Shown piece after piece: positions 1 through 8,531 of a stretch of DNA of 46,074 bases. Origin of the DNA: Bacteroidota bacterium (GTDB lineage: Bacteria; Bacteroidota; Bacteroidia; Cytophagales; Cyclobacteriaceae). The stretch spans positions 1 through 46,074 of the forward strand of contig VGMU01000016.1 of NCBI GenBank assembly GCA_016866385.1, in the 5' to 3' direction. The position numbers and the translations under genes were made by a program. Each line of letters starts with the position of its first letter. The stretch's first letter is position 1. The notes under the pieces were generated by a model. That model did no database searches. It saw only the letters and a list, made by a program, of their open reading frames with translations, and had not been told where the DNA came from.

Positions 1-203
1 TCTTCTACAATTTTTAATTTATTAATGAAATCAGCGTTTGACTTCGCACGAATTGCGGCTCGGTAATTTGCAGCGATTGAACTGGAACAACGCAATAGTT
101 GATTCACATAGTTAGTATACTCTCTTGTATGGGGTAGTTGAGAACATAGAAACCAAACATCAAGTACGAATTTTTTAGTTCTGTCCTTCAATACCTGGCT
201 CAT
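1..203 (-). CDS. Four helix bundle protein (23S rRNA IVS-protein family), C-terminus beyond the window
   Basis: On the minus strand an ATG at 203 opens a frame that stays open to the window edge, giving 67 complete codons. The peptide starts MSQVLKDRTKKF and contains the stretches VLDVWFLCSQLP, NQLLRCSSSIAANYRAA and SNADFINKLKIVEE. This spacing of helix 1 and a Ser-Ser-Ile-Ala-Asn-Tyr-Arg-Ala helix 2 is typical of the small four-helix-bundle proteins first described in intervening sequences of 23S rRNA genes, usually about 120 residues. The 3' half lies outside the window. The molecular role of this family is not established. Upstream of its start lies a 7-bp-period repeat (236-283) and then the lepA stop, so it may be transcribed after lepA or from within the repeat region. 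Family assignment is fairly secure; function is unknown. Confidence 0.8.
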   Translation of the reverse strand, partial: MSQVLKDRTKKFVLDVWFLCSQLPHTREYTNYVNQLLRCSSSIAANYRAAIRAKSNADFINKLKIVE

Positions 204-235
204 CGCTTACGCTGTTTAACTGTGCATAATCCCAT

Positions 236-283
236 GTTTCGAAACTCGATATCTCGTATTTCGTACCTCGTACTTCTTACTTC
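236..283 (-). repeat. Degenerate 7-bp-period tandem repeat between lepA and the four-helix-bundle gene
   Basis: Read on the minus strand from 283 downwards the bases divide into consecutive heptamers GAAGTAA, GAAGTAC, GAGGTAC, GAAATAC, GAGATAT, CGAGTTT and CGAAACA. The approximate unit is GARRTAC, drifting toward the far end. The repeat begins directly after the lepA stop codon and ends about 33 bases before the four-helix-bundle start codon. A second island of 7-bp units with other word content lies at 15431-15617. The periodicity is seen directly; any function is unknown. Confidence 0.7.
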
Positions 284-284
284 A

Positions 285-2072
285 TCAATCCAGCTTCAAC
301 ACCGCCATAAATGCTTCCTGAGGGATTTCTACATTTCCCACCTGTCGCATGCGTTTCTTCCCTTTTTTCTGCTTTTCCAGAAGTTTACGCTTACGCGAAA
401 TATCTCCTCCGTAGCACTTAGCCAACACGTTTTTGCGCAAGGCCTTTACCGTTTCTCTAGCAATAATTTTTTGTCCAATGGCCGCCTGAATCGCGATTTC
501 GAACATTTGACGAGGCACCAACTCCTTCAATTTTTCACACAGCCGTTTGCCCCATTCGTAGGCTTTGTCTCTATGCACAATAGCAGAAAGCGCATCCACG
601 GCTTCCCCGTTTAGCATAATGTCCAAGCGTACCATACTCGATTCTTGAAATCCCTTCAATTCGTAATCCAAAGAGGCGTATCCCCTAGAAATGGTCTTCA
701 AGCGATCGAAAAAGTCAAATACGATTTCAGCCAGCGGCATATCAAACTGCAATTCCACCCGATCGGCCGTCAGATATATCTGATTCTTGATTTGACCCCG
801 CTTGTCCATGCATAGGGATATCACCGGACCCACGTATTCCGCAGCAGTTATGATGGATGCTTTTACAAAAGGCTCTTCGATATGTTTGAATCGCGTAGGA
901 TCAGGCATATCGGATGGGGCATTGATGACCTGGTACTCGTCGTTGGTCATTAGCGCTTTGAACTGCACGGAAGGCACCGTGGTGATCACCGTCATGTCAA
1001 ATTCACGCTCCAGACGCTCCTGTACAATTTCCATGTGCAACATGCCCAAAAATCCGCATCGGAACCCAAAGCCCAATGCTGCAGAAGTTTCCGGCTCCCA
1101 TACCAAGGAAGCATCGTTGAGTTGCAATTTTTCCATGGAAGCACGAAGCTCTTCAAATTCGGTGGTATCTACAGGATAAATACCTGCAAATACCATAGGC
1201 TTCACATTTTCAAAACCTTTGATGGCTTCCGCACAAGGGTTTTTCACATGCGTTACTGTATCCCCTACCGCTACCTCCTTGGCCACTTTGATTCCCGAAA
1301 TAAGGTAACCCACGTTGCCTGCACTCATGGTTTGCTGTGGAATTTGATTGATCCCTAAGATCCCTATCTCATCGGCAAAGTATTCCTTACCCGTATTGAC
1401 AAACTTAATCTTATCCCCTTTGCTCAGCGTGCCATTAAAAATTCGAAAGATGACCTCAATCCCTCTAAAGGAATTGAACTGAGAATCAAAAATCATGGCC
1501 TGCAAAGGTGCCTCTGGATCTCCTTTTGGCGGAGGAATGTTTTCAATCACCTTAGCCAGTATATCTTCGATTCCAATCCCTTCCTTTCCAGAAGCCAACA
1601 CAATATCCTCACGCTTACAGCCCAAAAGGTCAATCACCTCATCAGCTACCACCTCGGGATCTGCACCTGGAAGATCAATTTTATTCAATACCGGGATGAT
1701 TTCAAGATCATGGCCCAAAGCCAAATAAAGGTTGGAAATCGTTTGGGCTTCTACCCCTTGCGAAGCATCTACAATCAATAATGCCCCCTCGCAAGCAGCT
1801 ATAGAGCGAGAAACTTCGTAGGAAAAATCTACGTGCCCTGGGGTGTCAATCAAATTGAGAATATAGGGTTCCCCCTTGTAGGTATAGTTCATTTGAATCG
1901 CATGAGACTTGATCGTGATGCCACGCTCACGTTCCAAGTCCATATCGTCCAACAGCTGGTCTTGCATTTCCCTATCCGAAACCGTATTGGTCGTCTGAAG
2001 CAATCTGTCGGCTAGAGTACTTTTCCCATGATCAATATGGGCAATGATGCAGAAATTTCGAATGTTTTTCAT
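285..2072 (-). CDS. lepA: Elongation factor 4 (LepA)
   Basis: The 595-residue product has the usual LepA length. Translational GTPase motifs lie at the N-terminus: the P-loop [10 protein letters not shown] near residue 11, the switch II DTPGH near 77 and NKID near 131. Domain II, the EF-G-like domains and the LepA-specific basic C-terminus ([18 protein letters not shown]) follow. EF4 is a cytoplasmic, ribosome-associated GTPase that acts on translocation or initiation and is most important under ionic or temperature stress. The ATG at 2072 is supported by a TAnnTTTG promoter box ending 14 bases upstream. It is transcribed alone toward the four-helix-bundle gene. No anomalies were seen. Confidence 0.97.
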   Translation of the reverse strand: MKNIRNFCIIAHIDHGKSTLADRLLQTTNTVSDREMQDQLLDDMDLERERGITIKSHAIQMNYTYKGEPYILNLIDTPGHVDFSYEVSRSIAACEGALLIVDASQGVEAQTISNLYLALGHDLEIIPVLNKIDLPGADPEVVADEVIDLLGCKREDIVLASGKEGIGIEDILAKVIENIPPPKGDPEAPLQAMIFDSQFNSFRGIEVIFRIFNGTLSKGDKIKFVNTGKEYFADEIGILGINQIPQQTMSAGNVGYLISGIKVAKEVAVGDTVTHVKNPCAEAIKGFENVKPMVFAGIYPVDTTEFEELRASMEKLQLNDASLVWEPETSAALGFGFRCGFLGMLHMEIVQERLEREFDMTVITTVPSVQFKALMTNDEYQVINAPSDMPDPTRFKHIEEPFVKASIITAAEYVGPVISLCMDKRGQIKNQIYLTADRVELQFDMPLAEIVFDFFDRLKTISRGYASLDYELKGFQESSMVRLDIMLNGEAVDALSAIVHRDKAYEWGKRLCEKLKELVPRQMFEIAIQAAIGQKIIARETVKALRKNVLAKCYGGDISRKRKLLEKQKKGKKRMRQVGNVEIPQEAFMAVLKLD

Positions 2073-2086
2073 AAGCTTTCGTCACG

Positions 2087-2094
2087 CAAAAGTA
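2087..2094 (-). promoter_or_regulatory. Predicted lepA promoter, -7 element
   Basis: On the minus strand TACTTTTG matches the Bacteroidota sigma-A -7 consensus TAnnTTTG exactly and ends 14 bases before the lepA ATG. A -33 element is not clear. The match is seen; promoter function is inferred. Confidence 0.55.
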
Positions 2095-2285
2095 GGAAAA
2101 AAAAGCGTGCTTGAATAGGAAACCCAAGAAATAGCCCAAGGGTTTGGATGGAGGGGCCAGGTATAGCATTTTGAATAAAAATCCTCTCATAAAACTTTCT
2201 TTAAGGGAATAGAATTGGGAATTTCAAGCCTAATTTTTAGAGGCCTTACAAAATACCTACCTTTAACAAGTAAACACCCCTCAGC

Positions 2286-2825
2286 ATGAAAGCTGTTGCA
2301 GATAGAAAAAAAGCAGAACATATAGGAGAATACCTAATCTATATGTATCAAATGGAAGACCTCATCCGGTCGTACCAAGGCAACATGGAGGACATTTTTA
2401 CCTATGTCATCTCCCATTACCCCGTGCCGGAAGATGAAAAACTGGAAATAAAGACCTGGTTCGCAGCACTTACGGCTCAAATGCGTGAAGAAAACCTGCT
2501 AGATAAGGGTCACCTCAAGTCACTCCAAGAAATTGTGAGCACCTTACTTGATTTGCATTACCAGTTGCTTAAATCCAATGCAGGTTATGTGCAAACCTAT
2601 CATCAGGTCAAACCTTACTTGCTCGAGACCATTGAAGCTGCAGGATCGGAAGAAGTGGGTAATGAGATTCAGATGTGTTTGAATGGAGTTTATGGCCTTC
2701 TCCTCTGCCGATTACTTGGAAAAAAGGTGAGTGATCGACAACTCGAAGCTGCGGAAGCCTTTGGTAATGTTTTGGCCCAATTGGCATTTTACTACCAACA
2801 AAAAACAGTTTTCTCTTGCAATTAA
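2286..2825 (+). CDS. DUF4924 family protein
   Basis: The product is a 179-residue, mainly alpha-helical soluble protein with no signal peptide or membrane segment. The N-terminal pattern (KKAEHIGEYLIYMYQMEDLIRSY) and the later stretch DLHYQLLKSNAGYVQTYHQVKPYL match my recollection of the DUF4924 family, which is largely confined to Bacteroidota and has no known function. A possible -7 element TACCTTTA lies at 2258-2265, about 20 bases before the ATG. It is divergent from lepA and followed in the same direction by the Ca2+-ATPase after 114 bases. I can say only that it is a conserved phylum-level hypothetical. Confidence 0.75.
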   Translation: MKAVADRKKAEHIGEYLIYMYQMEDLIRSYQGNMEDIFTYVISHYPVPEDEKLEIKTWFAALTAQMREENLLDKGHLKSLQEIVSTLLDLHYQLLKSNAGYVQTYHQVKPYLLETIEAAGSEEVGNEIQMCLNGVYGLLLCRLLGKKVSDRQLEAAEAFGNVLAQLAFYYQQKTVFSCN

Positions 2826-2939
2826 AAAATGCATTTCTTGCTATTTTAAGCTGAAATTGGGAAAACAGATATCCTTTTCCTTCATTTCCCGTAAGTAAAA
2901 AAATAGAATCCTTATTTTTAGGGAAGCATTTTTTGATTT

Positions 2940-5525
2940 ATGATTTTTTACCAAGCAAGTCTCCAGCAAATTTTTTCTTTTTTAGACTCTTCCTCCCTAG
3001 GCCTAACGGAAAAAGAAGCGCGAAATAGGTATAAGGAGGCTAGCCCAAATGAACTTCAAGAAACAAAAAACCAAGGCCCCTGGCTCCTACTATTGGATCA
3101 GTTTAAGGATGTCATGATTCTTATTTTGGCAGGTGCAGCCCTGTTGTCTAGTTGGATTGGAGATCAAACTGACACCTACATCATTTTAGTCATCCTTATT
3201 CTAAATGCCTTTCTAGGTTTTATACAAGAGTATAGGGCAGAAAAAGCCATTACCTCATTGAAAAAACTATCTGAAACCCAAAGTCAAGTACTCAGATCGG
3301 GCAAACAAGTCCGCGTTCCTTCCAGGCAGCTGGTGATGGGGGATGTAGTCATCCTAGAAGCAGGTAACCTCGTACCGGCAGATTTACGGTTTTTAGAAAC
3401 TTATTCTTTAAAAATTGGCGAATCTAGCCTGACTGGGGAGTCTGTCCCCAGTGAAAAAGTCAGCAAAGTCTTAGACTCCTCCTCCCTTAGCCTTGGCGAT
3501 CAAGTCAACATGGGATTCAAAGGTACTTTGGTCACGCAAGGCAGAGCCAAAGGGATGGTAGTAGCCATCGGTATGGATACACAAATGGGAAAGATTGCCC
3601 AATTGCTGGAACAACGATCTCCTATGACCCCATTGCAGCATCGCATGCAGTCCTTTGGAAAGGTGATTTCCCTAGTGATCTTAGGAATTTGCACAGCCGT
3701 TTTTTTGGCTGGACTAGCTCGAGGGGAAGAATTCTTCTCCATGCTCCTACTTTCTGTAAGTTTGGCCGTGGCAGCCATCCTAGAAGCCTTACCAGCTTTG
3801 ATTACCATAGCGCTTTCCTTAGGAGCCAAAAGGCTAGCTAAGCAAAACGCCCTAGTCCGAAAACTTCCTGCCGTAGAGAGCCTCGGATCCATCACCTACT
3901 TGTGTACGGATAAAACGGGAACCATCACCCAAAATAAACTGTCGGTCAGCCGCTGGGAATCAGCTTCTCAAGCTAGGATAATGGAGAACTTTAGCAACCT
4001 AGAATTGGGACTAGCACTCTGCCACGATGCCTTGCTAGAAGAAGAAGGACTTCCCCAAGGCGAGCCTACAGAAATGGCTTTACTTACCCATTTGGTCAAA
4101 GAAATAGGTATAGAAAACTACCATACCCTGGTCCGATCCATGCCTCGAGAAGAGGAAATTCCTTTCGATCCTACAAGGAAACGCATGAGCACCGTACACC
4201 GGGTAGGTAAGCGTTACCTGGTCCTGTGCAAAGGAGCTCCTGAATCCATAGCTTCCATCCTTAAAAATTTTAAAATAGCAAAAAATCTGGTGTCAAGCGG
4301 GGAAATATGGGCTCAGGAAGGGGAACGGGTGCTGGCATTTGCGGGCAAACTAATGGATCAGCTTCCTTTGCAAAAGGACCTTTTAGAAATTGAATCTCAG
4401 CTTAACTATTATGGCAAAGTAGGCCTAATCGATCCACCAAGAGAAGGTATAGCAAGGGCCATTGAATCTTGCAAAAGAGCAGGCATTACCCCGGTCATGA
4501 TTTCGGGAGATCATCCTGCCACAGCAAGAGCCATCGCTAAGCAGGTGGGAATTTGTAAACCAGGAGATCTTTTACTTGAAGGCCGCGCCTTGGATCAATT
4601 ATCCGAAGCAGAATTTGAACAAGTAGTAGAACAGGTTTGCGTCTATGCTAGGGTAGTACCCGAACAAAAACTACGCATCGTACAAGCCCTACAACGTAAA
4701 GGGCATTATACCGCCATGACAGGAGATGGAATCAACGATGCCCCCTCCCTAAAAGCAGCAACTATTGGTATTGCCATGGGAAAAAATGGTACGGATGTCA
4801 GCAGAGAAGCTGCCCATTTGGTATTACTTGATGACAATTTTTCAACCCTTGTCACAGCCATAAAAGAAGGAAGAAGGATAGTAGACAATATCATCAAATT
4901 CATCAAATACATCCTGACCTGTAATGGTGCTGAAATTTGGGTGATTGCTATGGCGCCCTTTTTGGGCTTGCCCATCCCTTTGCTTTCCATACATATCCTA
5001 TGGATCAACTTGGTAACTGACGGGCTACCCGCCCTTGCCTTAGCAAGCGAAAAATCAGAACAAGATAGTATGGTGAGGAGTCCCCGTCACCCCAATCAAA
5101 GCCTATTTTCCCATGGAGTGGCTTACCATATCCTGTGGGTTGGCATCTTGATGGCTGCAATAACCTTAGGTACCCAAAGCCTTGCTATTTCTCAAGGCTG
5201 GCATAGCCAAACTATGGTCTTTTCTGTGCTATCCTTCAGCCAATTGGGGCATGTATTAGCGATTCGAAGCGATCGTACATTTCTTTACAGGCAAGGCTTT
5301 TTGAGCAATAAGCCACTATTTTTTGCAGTAAGCTTTACCTTACTTCTCCAAATGGCAGTCATTTATCTTCCATTTTTCAATGCTCTATTTAAAACAGAAG
5401 CTTTGTCTTGGATGGAGCTAGGAACATGCCTAGCATTCTCCCTCATGGTATTTCATGCGGTGGAACTAGAAAAATGGGTAAGAAACAAATGGTACTTCTT
5501 AAAAACTTCTCCAAGCACTCAATAA
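2940..5525 (+). CDS. P-type calcium-translocating ATPase (P2A family)
   Basis: The 861-residue protein has the full P-type ATPase plan: N-terminal cation-ATPase domain, two membrane helices near residues 55-95, actuator domain with TGES at 165-168, the M3-M4 pair, phosphorylation motif DKTGT at 324-328, nucleotide-binding domain, MISGDHPATA, the hinge TGDGINDAP near 595, and six C-terminal helices. The M5 motif CNGAE and M6 motif NLVTDGLPA keep the Asn, Glu, Thr and Asp ligands of SERCA/PMR1-type Ca2+ pumps, so Ca2+ (possibly Mn2+) export is the likely role. The M4 ion-binding motif, normally P-E-G/A-L-P, reads L-E-A-L-P at 281-285: the first Pro is Leu while the Glu ligand is kept. Otherwise it looks intact. 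It stands between two single-gene units. Confidence 0.93.
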   Translation: MIFYQASLQQIFSFLDSSSLGLTEKEARNRYKEASPNELQETKNQGPWLLLLDQFKDVMILILAGAALLSSWIGDQTDTYIILVILILNAFLGFIQEYRAEKAITSLKKLSETQSQVLRSGKQVRVPSRQLVMGDVVILEAGNLVPADLRFLETYSLKIGESSLTGESVPSEKVSKVLDSSSLSLGDQVNMGFKGTLVTQGRAKGMVVAIGMDTQMGKIAQLLEQRSPMTPLQHRMQSFGKVISLVILGICTAVFLAGLARGEEFFSMLLLSVSLAVAAILEALPALITIALSLGAKRLAKQNALVRKLPAVESLGSITYLCTDKTGTITQNKLSVSRWESASQARIMENFSNLELGLALCHDALLEEEGLPQGEPTEMALLTHLVKEIGIENYHTLVRSMPREEEIPFDPTRKRMSTVHRVGKRYLVLCKGAPESIASILKNFKIAKNLVSSGEIWAQEGERVLAFAGKLMDQLPLQKDLLEIESQLNYYGKVGLIDPPREGIARAIESCKRAGITPVMISGDHPATARAIAKQVGICKPGDLLLEGRALDQLSEAEFEQVVEQVCVYARVVPEQKLRIVQALQRKGHYTAMTGDGINDAPSLKAATIGIAMGKNGTDVSREAAHLVLLDDNFSTLVTAIKEGRRIVDNIIKFIKYILTCNGAEIWVIAMAPFLGLPIPLLSIHILWINLVTDGLPALALASEKSEQDSMVRSPRHPNQSLFSHGVAYHILWVGILMAAITLGTQSLAISQGWHSQTMVFSVLSFSQLGHVLAIRSDRTFLYRQGFLSNKPLFFAVSFTLLLQMAVIYLPFFNALFKTEALSWMELGTCLAFSLMVFHAVELEKWVRNKWYFLKTSPSTQ

Positions 5526-5609
5526 CCTAAGAAAAAGAAAATATAGACAAAGCTAGATCTACAGCAGGATGCTGTATGGAGTACTCCATAAATTTTAGAA
5601 CTTTGCAGC

Positions 5610-6083
5610 ATGGGCAATAACGACATCCTTCGTATCCTGAGGTACACTTTTCATTACCACGATTACAAAATGAAAGAAGTCTTTGCTCTGGGAGGCAGGG
5701 AAATACCGGTAGAAGAATTAGGGAAATGGCTTAAAAAAGAAGAGGAAGAAGGTTTCAAAAAACTACAAGACAAGGACTTGGCCCATTTTCTGGAAGGTTT
5801 GATTGTGTTGCATAGAGGAAAAAAAGAAGGTGAACAGCCGGCAATACAGAAAAGCCTCAACAACAATACCGTCCTACGAAAACTTAAAATCGCATTGCAA
5901 TACAAAGAAGAAAACATGCTGGAAATTTTTACGCTACGAGGCTTTCGCTTGAGCAAGCATGAACTAAGTGCCTTCTTCCGAAACCCTTCTCAAGCCCAGT
6001 ATAGGGAATGTAAGGACCAAGTACTGCGTAATTTTTTGATGGGCTTGCAGGAAAAGTATCGGGGGAAGGATAACCAAGAATAG
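5610..6083 (+). CDS. DUF1456 family protein (YehS-like)
   Basis: The 157-residue cytoplasmic protein consists of two homologous halves of about 70 residues. Each half opens with N-x-x-L-R-x-L-(R/K) followed by a M-x-E-(V/I)-F motif (ILRILRYTFHY and MKEVFALGG in the first; VLRKLKIALQY and MLEIFTLRG in the second). This duplicated architecture is that of DUF1456, the family of E. coli YehS, whose biochemical role is not known. It begins 84 bases after the Ca2+-ATPase and ends at the edge of the decayed stretch. The family call is confident; the function is open. Confidence 0.85.
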   Translation: MGNNDILRILRYTFHYHDYKMKEVFALGGREIPVEELGKWLKKEEEEGFKKLQDKDLAHFLEGLIVLHRGKKEGEQPAIQKSLNNNTVLRKLKIALQYKEENMLEIFTLRGFRLSKHELSAFFRNPSQAQYRECKDQVLRNFLMGLQEKYRGKDNQE

Positions 6084-6213
6084 CAATTTTTCTTTTTTTA
6101 TGGAGGTAGTAAAACCTTTCAAGAAGATATCCGTCTCTAGGAGAGTTGGGGTGCTGGGCAGTATCCACCGTTTTTTGTGTATTTATTTCTTCTAATTTTT
6201 AGTCCTTAACCTG

Positions 6214-6411
6214 ATGGAAACTCTCCTAATCTCTCTCATTCTACTTTTGGTGTTGATATTGGTAGTAGTCACAATACAAGAAATTGCTAGCAATACCTAA
6301 CTCCCTTTTAGAGAAAAACTAAGTTTTATAGCCTTAGTGATTGGATGCCCACCTTTTGGGATCTTATTTTACCAAATTTTCAAGCGAAAGAGGCAGAAAA
6401 AAGTGGTGTAA
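6214..6411 (+). pseudogene. Small two-helix membrane protein (PLDc_N-like) broken by an in-frame TAA
   Basis: An ATG at 6214 starts a 28-codon hydrophobic peptide (METLLISLILLLVLILVVV) that stops at TAA 6298-6300. In the same frame, immediately after the stop, reading continues for 36 codons with a second hydrophobic helix and a basic tail (ALVIGCPPFGILFYQIFKRK), ending at TAA 6409-6411. A helix, a short polar linker, a helix with P-x-x-G-x-x-x-Y and a basic end resemble PLDc_N-type small membrane proteins of about 60-65 residues, which would fit one ancestral gene with a nonsense codon in the linker. The shared frame is seen; the family call is tentative. Confidence 0.5.
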
Positions 6412-6412
6412 C

Positions 6413-6523
6413 TGTAGGAAAAATGCCGTGGTGGCTGCAGGCTAAGTTGTCCTAAAAGACATCCCTGCTCGAACAATTGTAGCGGGAGTACCCGCCCTCA
6501 TTATAAAACATGTTACAGATTGA
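6413..6523 (+). pseudogene. Remnant of a hexapeptide-repeat acyltransferase C-terminus
   Basis: One reading frame encodes KNAVVAAG, an in-frame TAA (6443-6445), then VVLKDIPARTIVAGVPALI before TGA 6521-6523. This is the characteristic last coil and tail of LbH-fold acetyltransferases of the maltose O-acetyltransferase / serine acetyltransferase type (usual form A-G-x-V-V-x-K-D-I-P-x-x-x-I-V-A-G-V-P-A). No upstream catalytic portion is present, since the preceding bases encode the broken membrane protein. I read it as a truncated, decayed gene end, and as evidence of deletion or rearrangement here. Confidence 0.7.
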
Positions 6524-6805
6524 TCCACCTTAGAAATTTAATTTCTTTGCTGACTAATAAATAGTAATTGAGCTGACTCAGGCTGTCTTAAAATTTGGTT
6601 CTCCTGTTAGAAGCAAAAGTGAGATAAAGGCTACAAATCGACGCTTGACTTTGGAAAAGAATCCAAGTAGATCAAAAGCGAAAAAAAGTGGAGAAGCAAG
6701 TTAAAAAATAGAGCTAATCTGAGGCTTTCTTTAGGCTAAAAAATTTTTTTTTGGGCAAGAAAAAATTTTGAATTTTTACTGTAACTTCCGAAAAAAAAAT
6801 ACACT
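6524..6805 (+). other. Intergenic stretch without a recognisable gene
   Basis: The segment is AT-rich with many stops in all frames. One short open run (about 6595-6706) encodes a very basic peptide without a start codon and without a family I recognise. Poly-A and poly-T tracts lie at 6740-6800. No terminator, RNA gene or insertion-sequence end was identified. It is probably part of the decayed zone. Confidence 0.5.
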
Positions 6806-7132
6806 ATGCAAAATCAAGCCTCTACTGAAAAAAAGGATAAAGGAGTATGGGATCTCATTGCTGATATTATCCTTGTGGTTTACATTTTATTGATTTTTTT
6901 TTCTAATGCTTTAAATTTTTTGGGCCCTAAACTATTCGATGAGTGGTATTATGGACCAACAAAATATGTCCAAGGTTTTTTTTGGATTCTTTCCAATTTG
7001 AGCCTAATCTAAGTTGGTGTGGCGATAAAAAATATTTACATTAAAATTTTTGGCATCCTCATCGCCTTGATTGTTGCACTTTACAATGCTTACGGTAATA
7101 TTGAGTGGATATTATATGGTCCTATGTTTTAA
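6806..7132 (+). pseudogene. Hypothetical multi-helix membrane protein interrupted by an in-frame TAA
   Basis: The ATG at 6806 opens a 68-residue frame with a charged N-terminus (QASTEKKDKGVWD) and two hydrophobic segments, one around residues 15-40 and one ending in FFWILSNLSLI. It stops at TAA 7010-7012. The same frame then continues for 39 codons (VGVAIKNIYIKIFGILIALI and NAYGNIEWILYGPMF) to TAA 7130-7132, adding another membrane helix. Uninterrupted it would be about 108 residues with three or four helices. I do not recognise the family. The first 68 codons could still be expressed as a short membrane peptide. Base composition is strongly AT-rich compared with the flanking genes. Confidence 0.45.
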
Positions 7133-7268
7133 GATAAAATTACTAAACTGAAACCTTTATTTTTTTTTAAAATAATAACTTGTCTGAGATAAGGTCAAAA
7201 ATATTTATTATTTTTACTAACACATTCCCAACAAACTAAGGGATTGAAGTACCTAAATTCATGAAGGT

Positions 7269-8423
7269 ATGTCCCAGTTATCCACACCCAAAGCTTACTT
7301 TGGACTTATGGGATTTAAAGGTTTATTTATAGTCCTATCCCTACTTAATTCAAGTCATTTTTGTCTTGGCAACATGGCTTCTCCCTTGCGGGAAGGAACC
7401 TTTTCCAGTTCGGCCTTTTCCAGTAGGGATATGGATATCCTCAAGGAGAAAATTTCTATTACCCTCCAATCGGATTTAAAGACAGCTCGCTATCAAATTG
7501 ACTACCACATCCGGAACTACGAAGCGGGGAATCAAATTCCCATGCTATTTCATGCCAAGGACTACCAAGGAGAATTTAAAATTTGGGTAGACCAAAAAGA
7601 AATAGCCTTACAAGTCTTGCCAGAGGAGTACTTGACTGGGAACAGTACGGCCTTGGAAAAATTTTCATCCTATTTTCATAAAGACTTCGGTAAAGATCAG
7701 CCTGAAACTGTAGTCTTGTATTGGGAAGATGGGACTGGCTATATCTATTCTCTTCGAGATTTAAGTTATTTTGAACTTGATCTCCTTCCCGGTGAACACC
7801 ATATCCGAGTAGAGTACCTAGCCAATGCCTGGACCGATCTCTCCGATTGGGTCAAAGAATATAGCTTTCGCTATTCCCTTTCCCCTGCACAACAATGGAA
7901 ATCCTTTGGATCCTTGGAAGTCACCGTAGATGCCCGTGCCCTTGGCATGCCCATCACTACCAATCTTGGGCAACCAAGTGCAGGAAAGTTAGACAGTGTA
8001 GCAACTTGGCAATTTTCTAGCCTCCCCGCCTCATACCTCACCCTCACCTACACCCCTAAAGTAAGTGACTTGGCCGAGGGACTTATCCAGATTGGGCCTT
8101 CTGGAATTGCTATTGGAATAGCTCTTCTTTTGGCGGTCCTTCACTTTTTTTTCCTGAAGCAGCATAGAAAAAAACATCCTCAAGGCCTTTTTTCTTGGGT
8201 ATTACTCCTAGGAATTTTTGTTGTTCCTTTCCTTATTTTGGGAAGTTATCCATACGCTTACGACTTTATTGATGGAATAATAGGTGAAGACGCCTCTCGG
8301 TTCCATGGGTATTCATTTTTGGTCCTATTTCTTTATCCTCTTATTGTCCCCTTGTACGGAATCCTCCTATGGATCCTAGACCGACGCCTCGCCGCTAGGT
8401 ACAGGAATCCTGCAGGGAGCTAA
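7269..8423 (+). CDS. Hypothetical exported protein with C-terminal membrane helices
   Basis: The 384-residue product begins with a signal-peptide-like segment, best seen from the internal Met 14 (MGFKGLFIVLSLLNSSHFCL), so a start at 7308 is possible. Residues of about 40-275 form a polar, probably periplasmic beta-rich domain without a motif I recognise (for example YQIDYHIRNYEAGNQIP and LPGEHHIRVEYLANAWTD). Three hydrophobic helices follow near 280-300, 310-330 and 350-370, ending in a short basic tail. Topology would therefore be a large periplasmic domain anchored by a C-terminal three-helix unit. It is followed by the dienelactone hydrolase gene after 108 bases. No function is assigned. 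Confidence 0.75.
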   Translation: MSQLSTPKAYFGLMGFKGLFIVLSLLNSSHFCLGNMASPLREGTFSSSAFSSRDMDILKEKISITLQSDLKTARYQIDYHIRNYEAGNQIPMLFHAKDYQGEFKIWVDQKEIALQVLPEEYLTGNSTALEKFSSYFHKDFGKDQPETVVLYWEDGTGYIYSLRDLSYFELDLLPGEHHIRVEYLANAWTDLSDWVKEYSFRYSLSPAQQWKSFGSLEVTVDARALGMPITTNLGQPSAGKLDSVATWQFSSLPASYLTLTYTPKVSDLAEGLIQIGPSGIAIGIALLLAVLHFFFLKQHRKKHPQGLFSWVLLLGIFVVPFLILGSYPYAYDFIDGIIGEDASRFHGYSFLVLFLYPLIVPLYGILLWILDRRLAARYRNPAGS

Positions 8424-8531
8424 GTTTTCTTGGCTTTTAAATTTTCCTCTTTCTAAAGCTTGAAATCTTCGATTTTCATTTCTTATCCTCCATTTTTTCA
8501 CTAACTTAAACCTTAATCTCTCTCCAACGCC

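Noticed and set aside
802..1358. Plus-strand open frames inside lepA, and similar antisense frames within other genes.
   Set aside because: They are antisense shadows of well-supported genes without recognisable domains.
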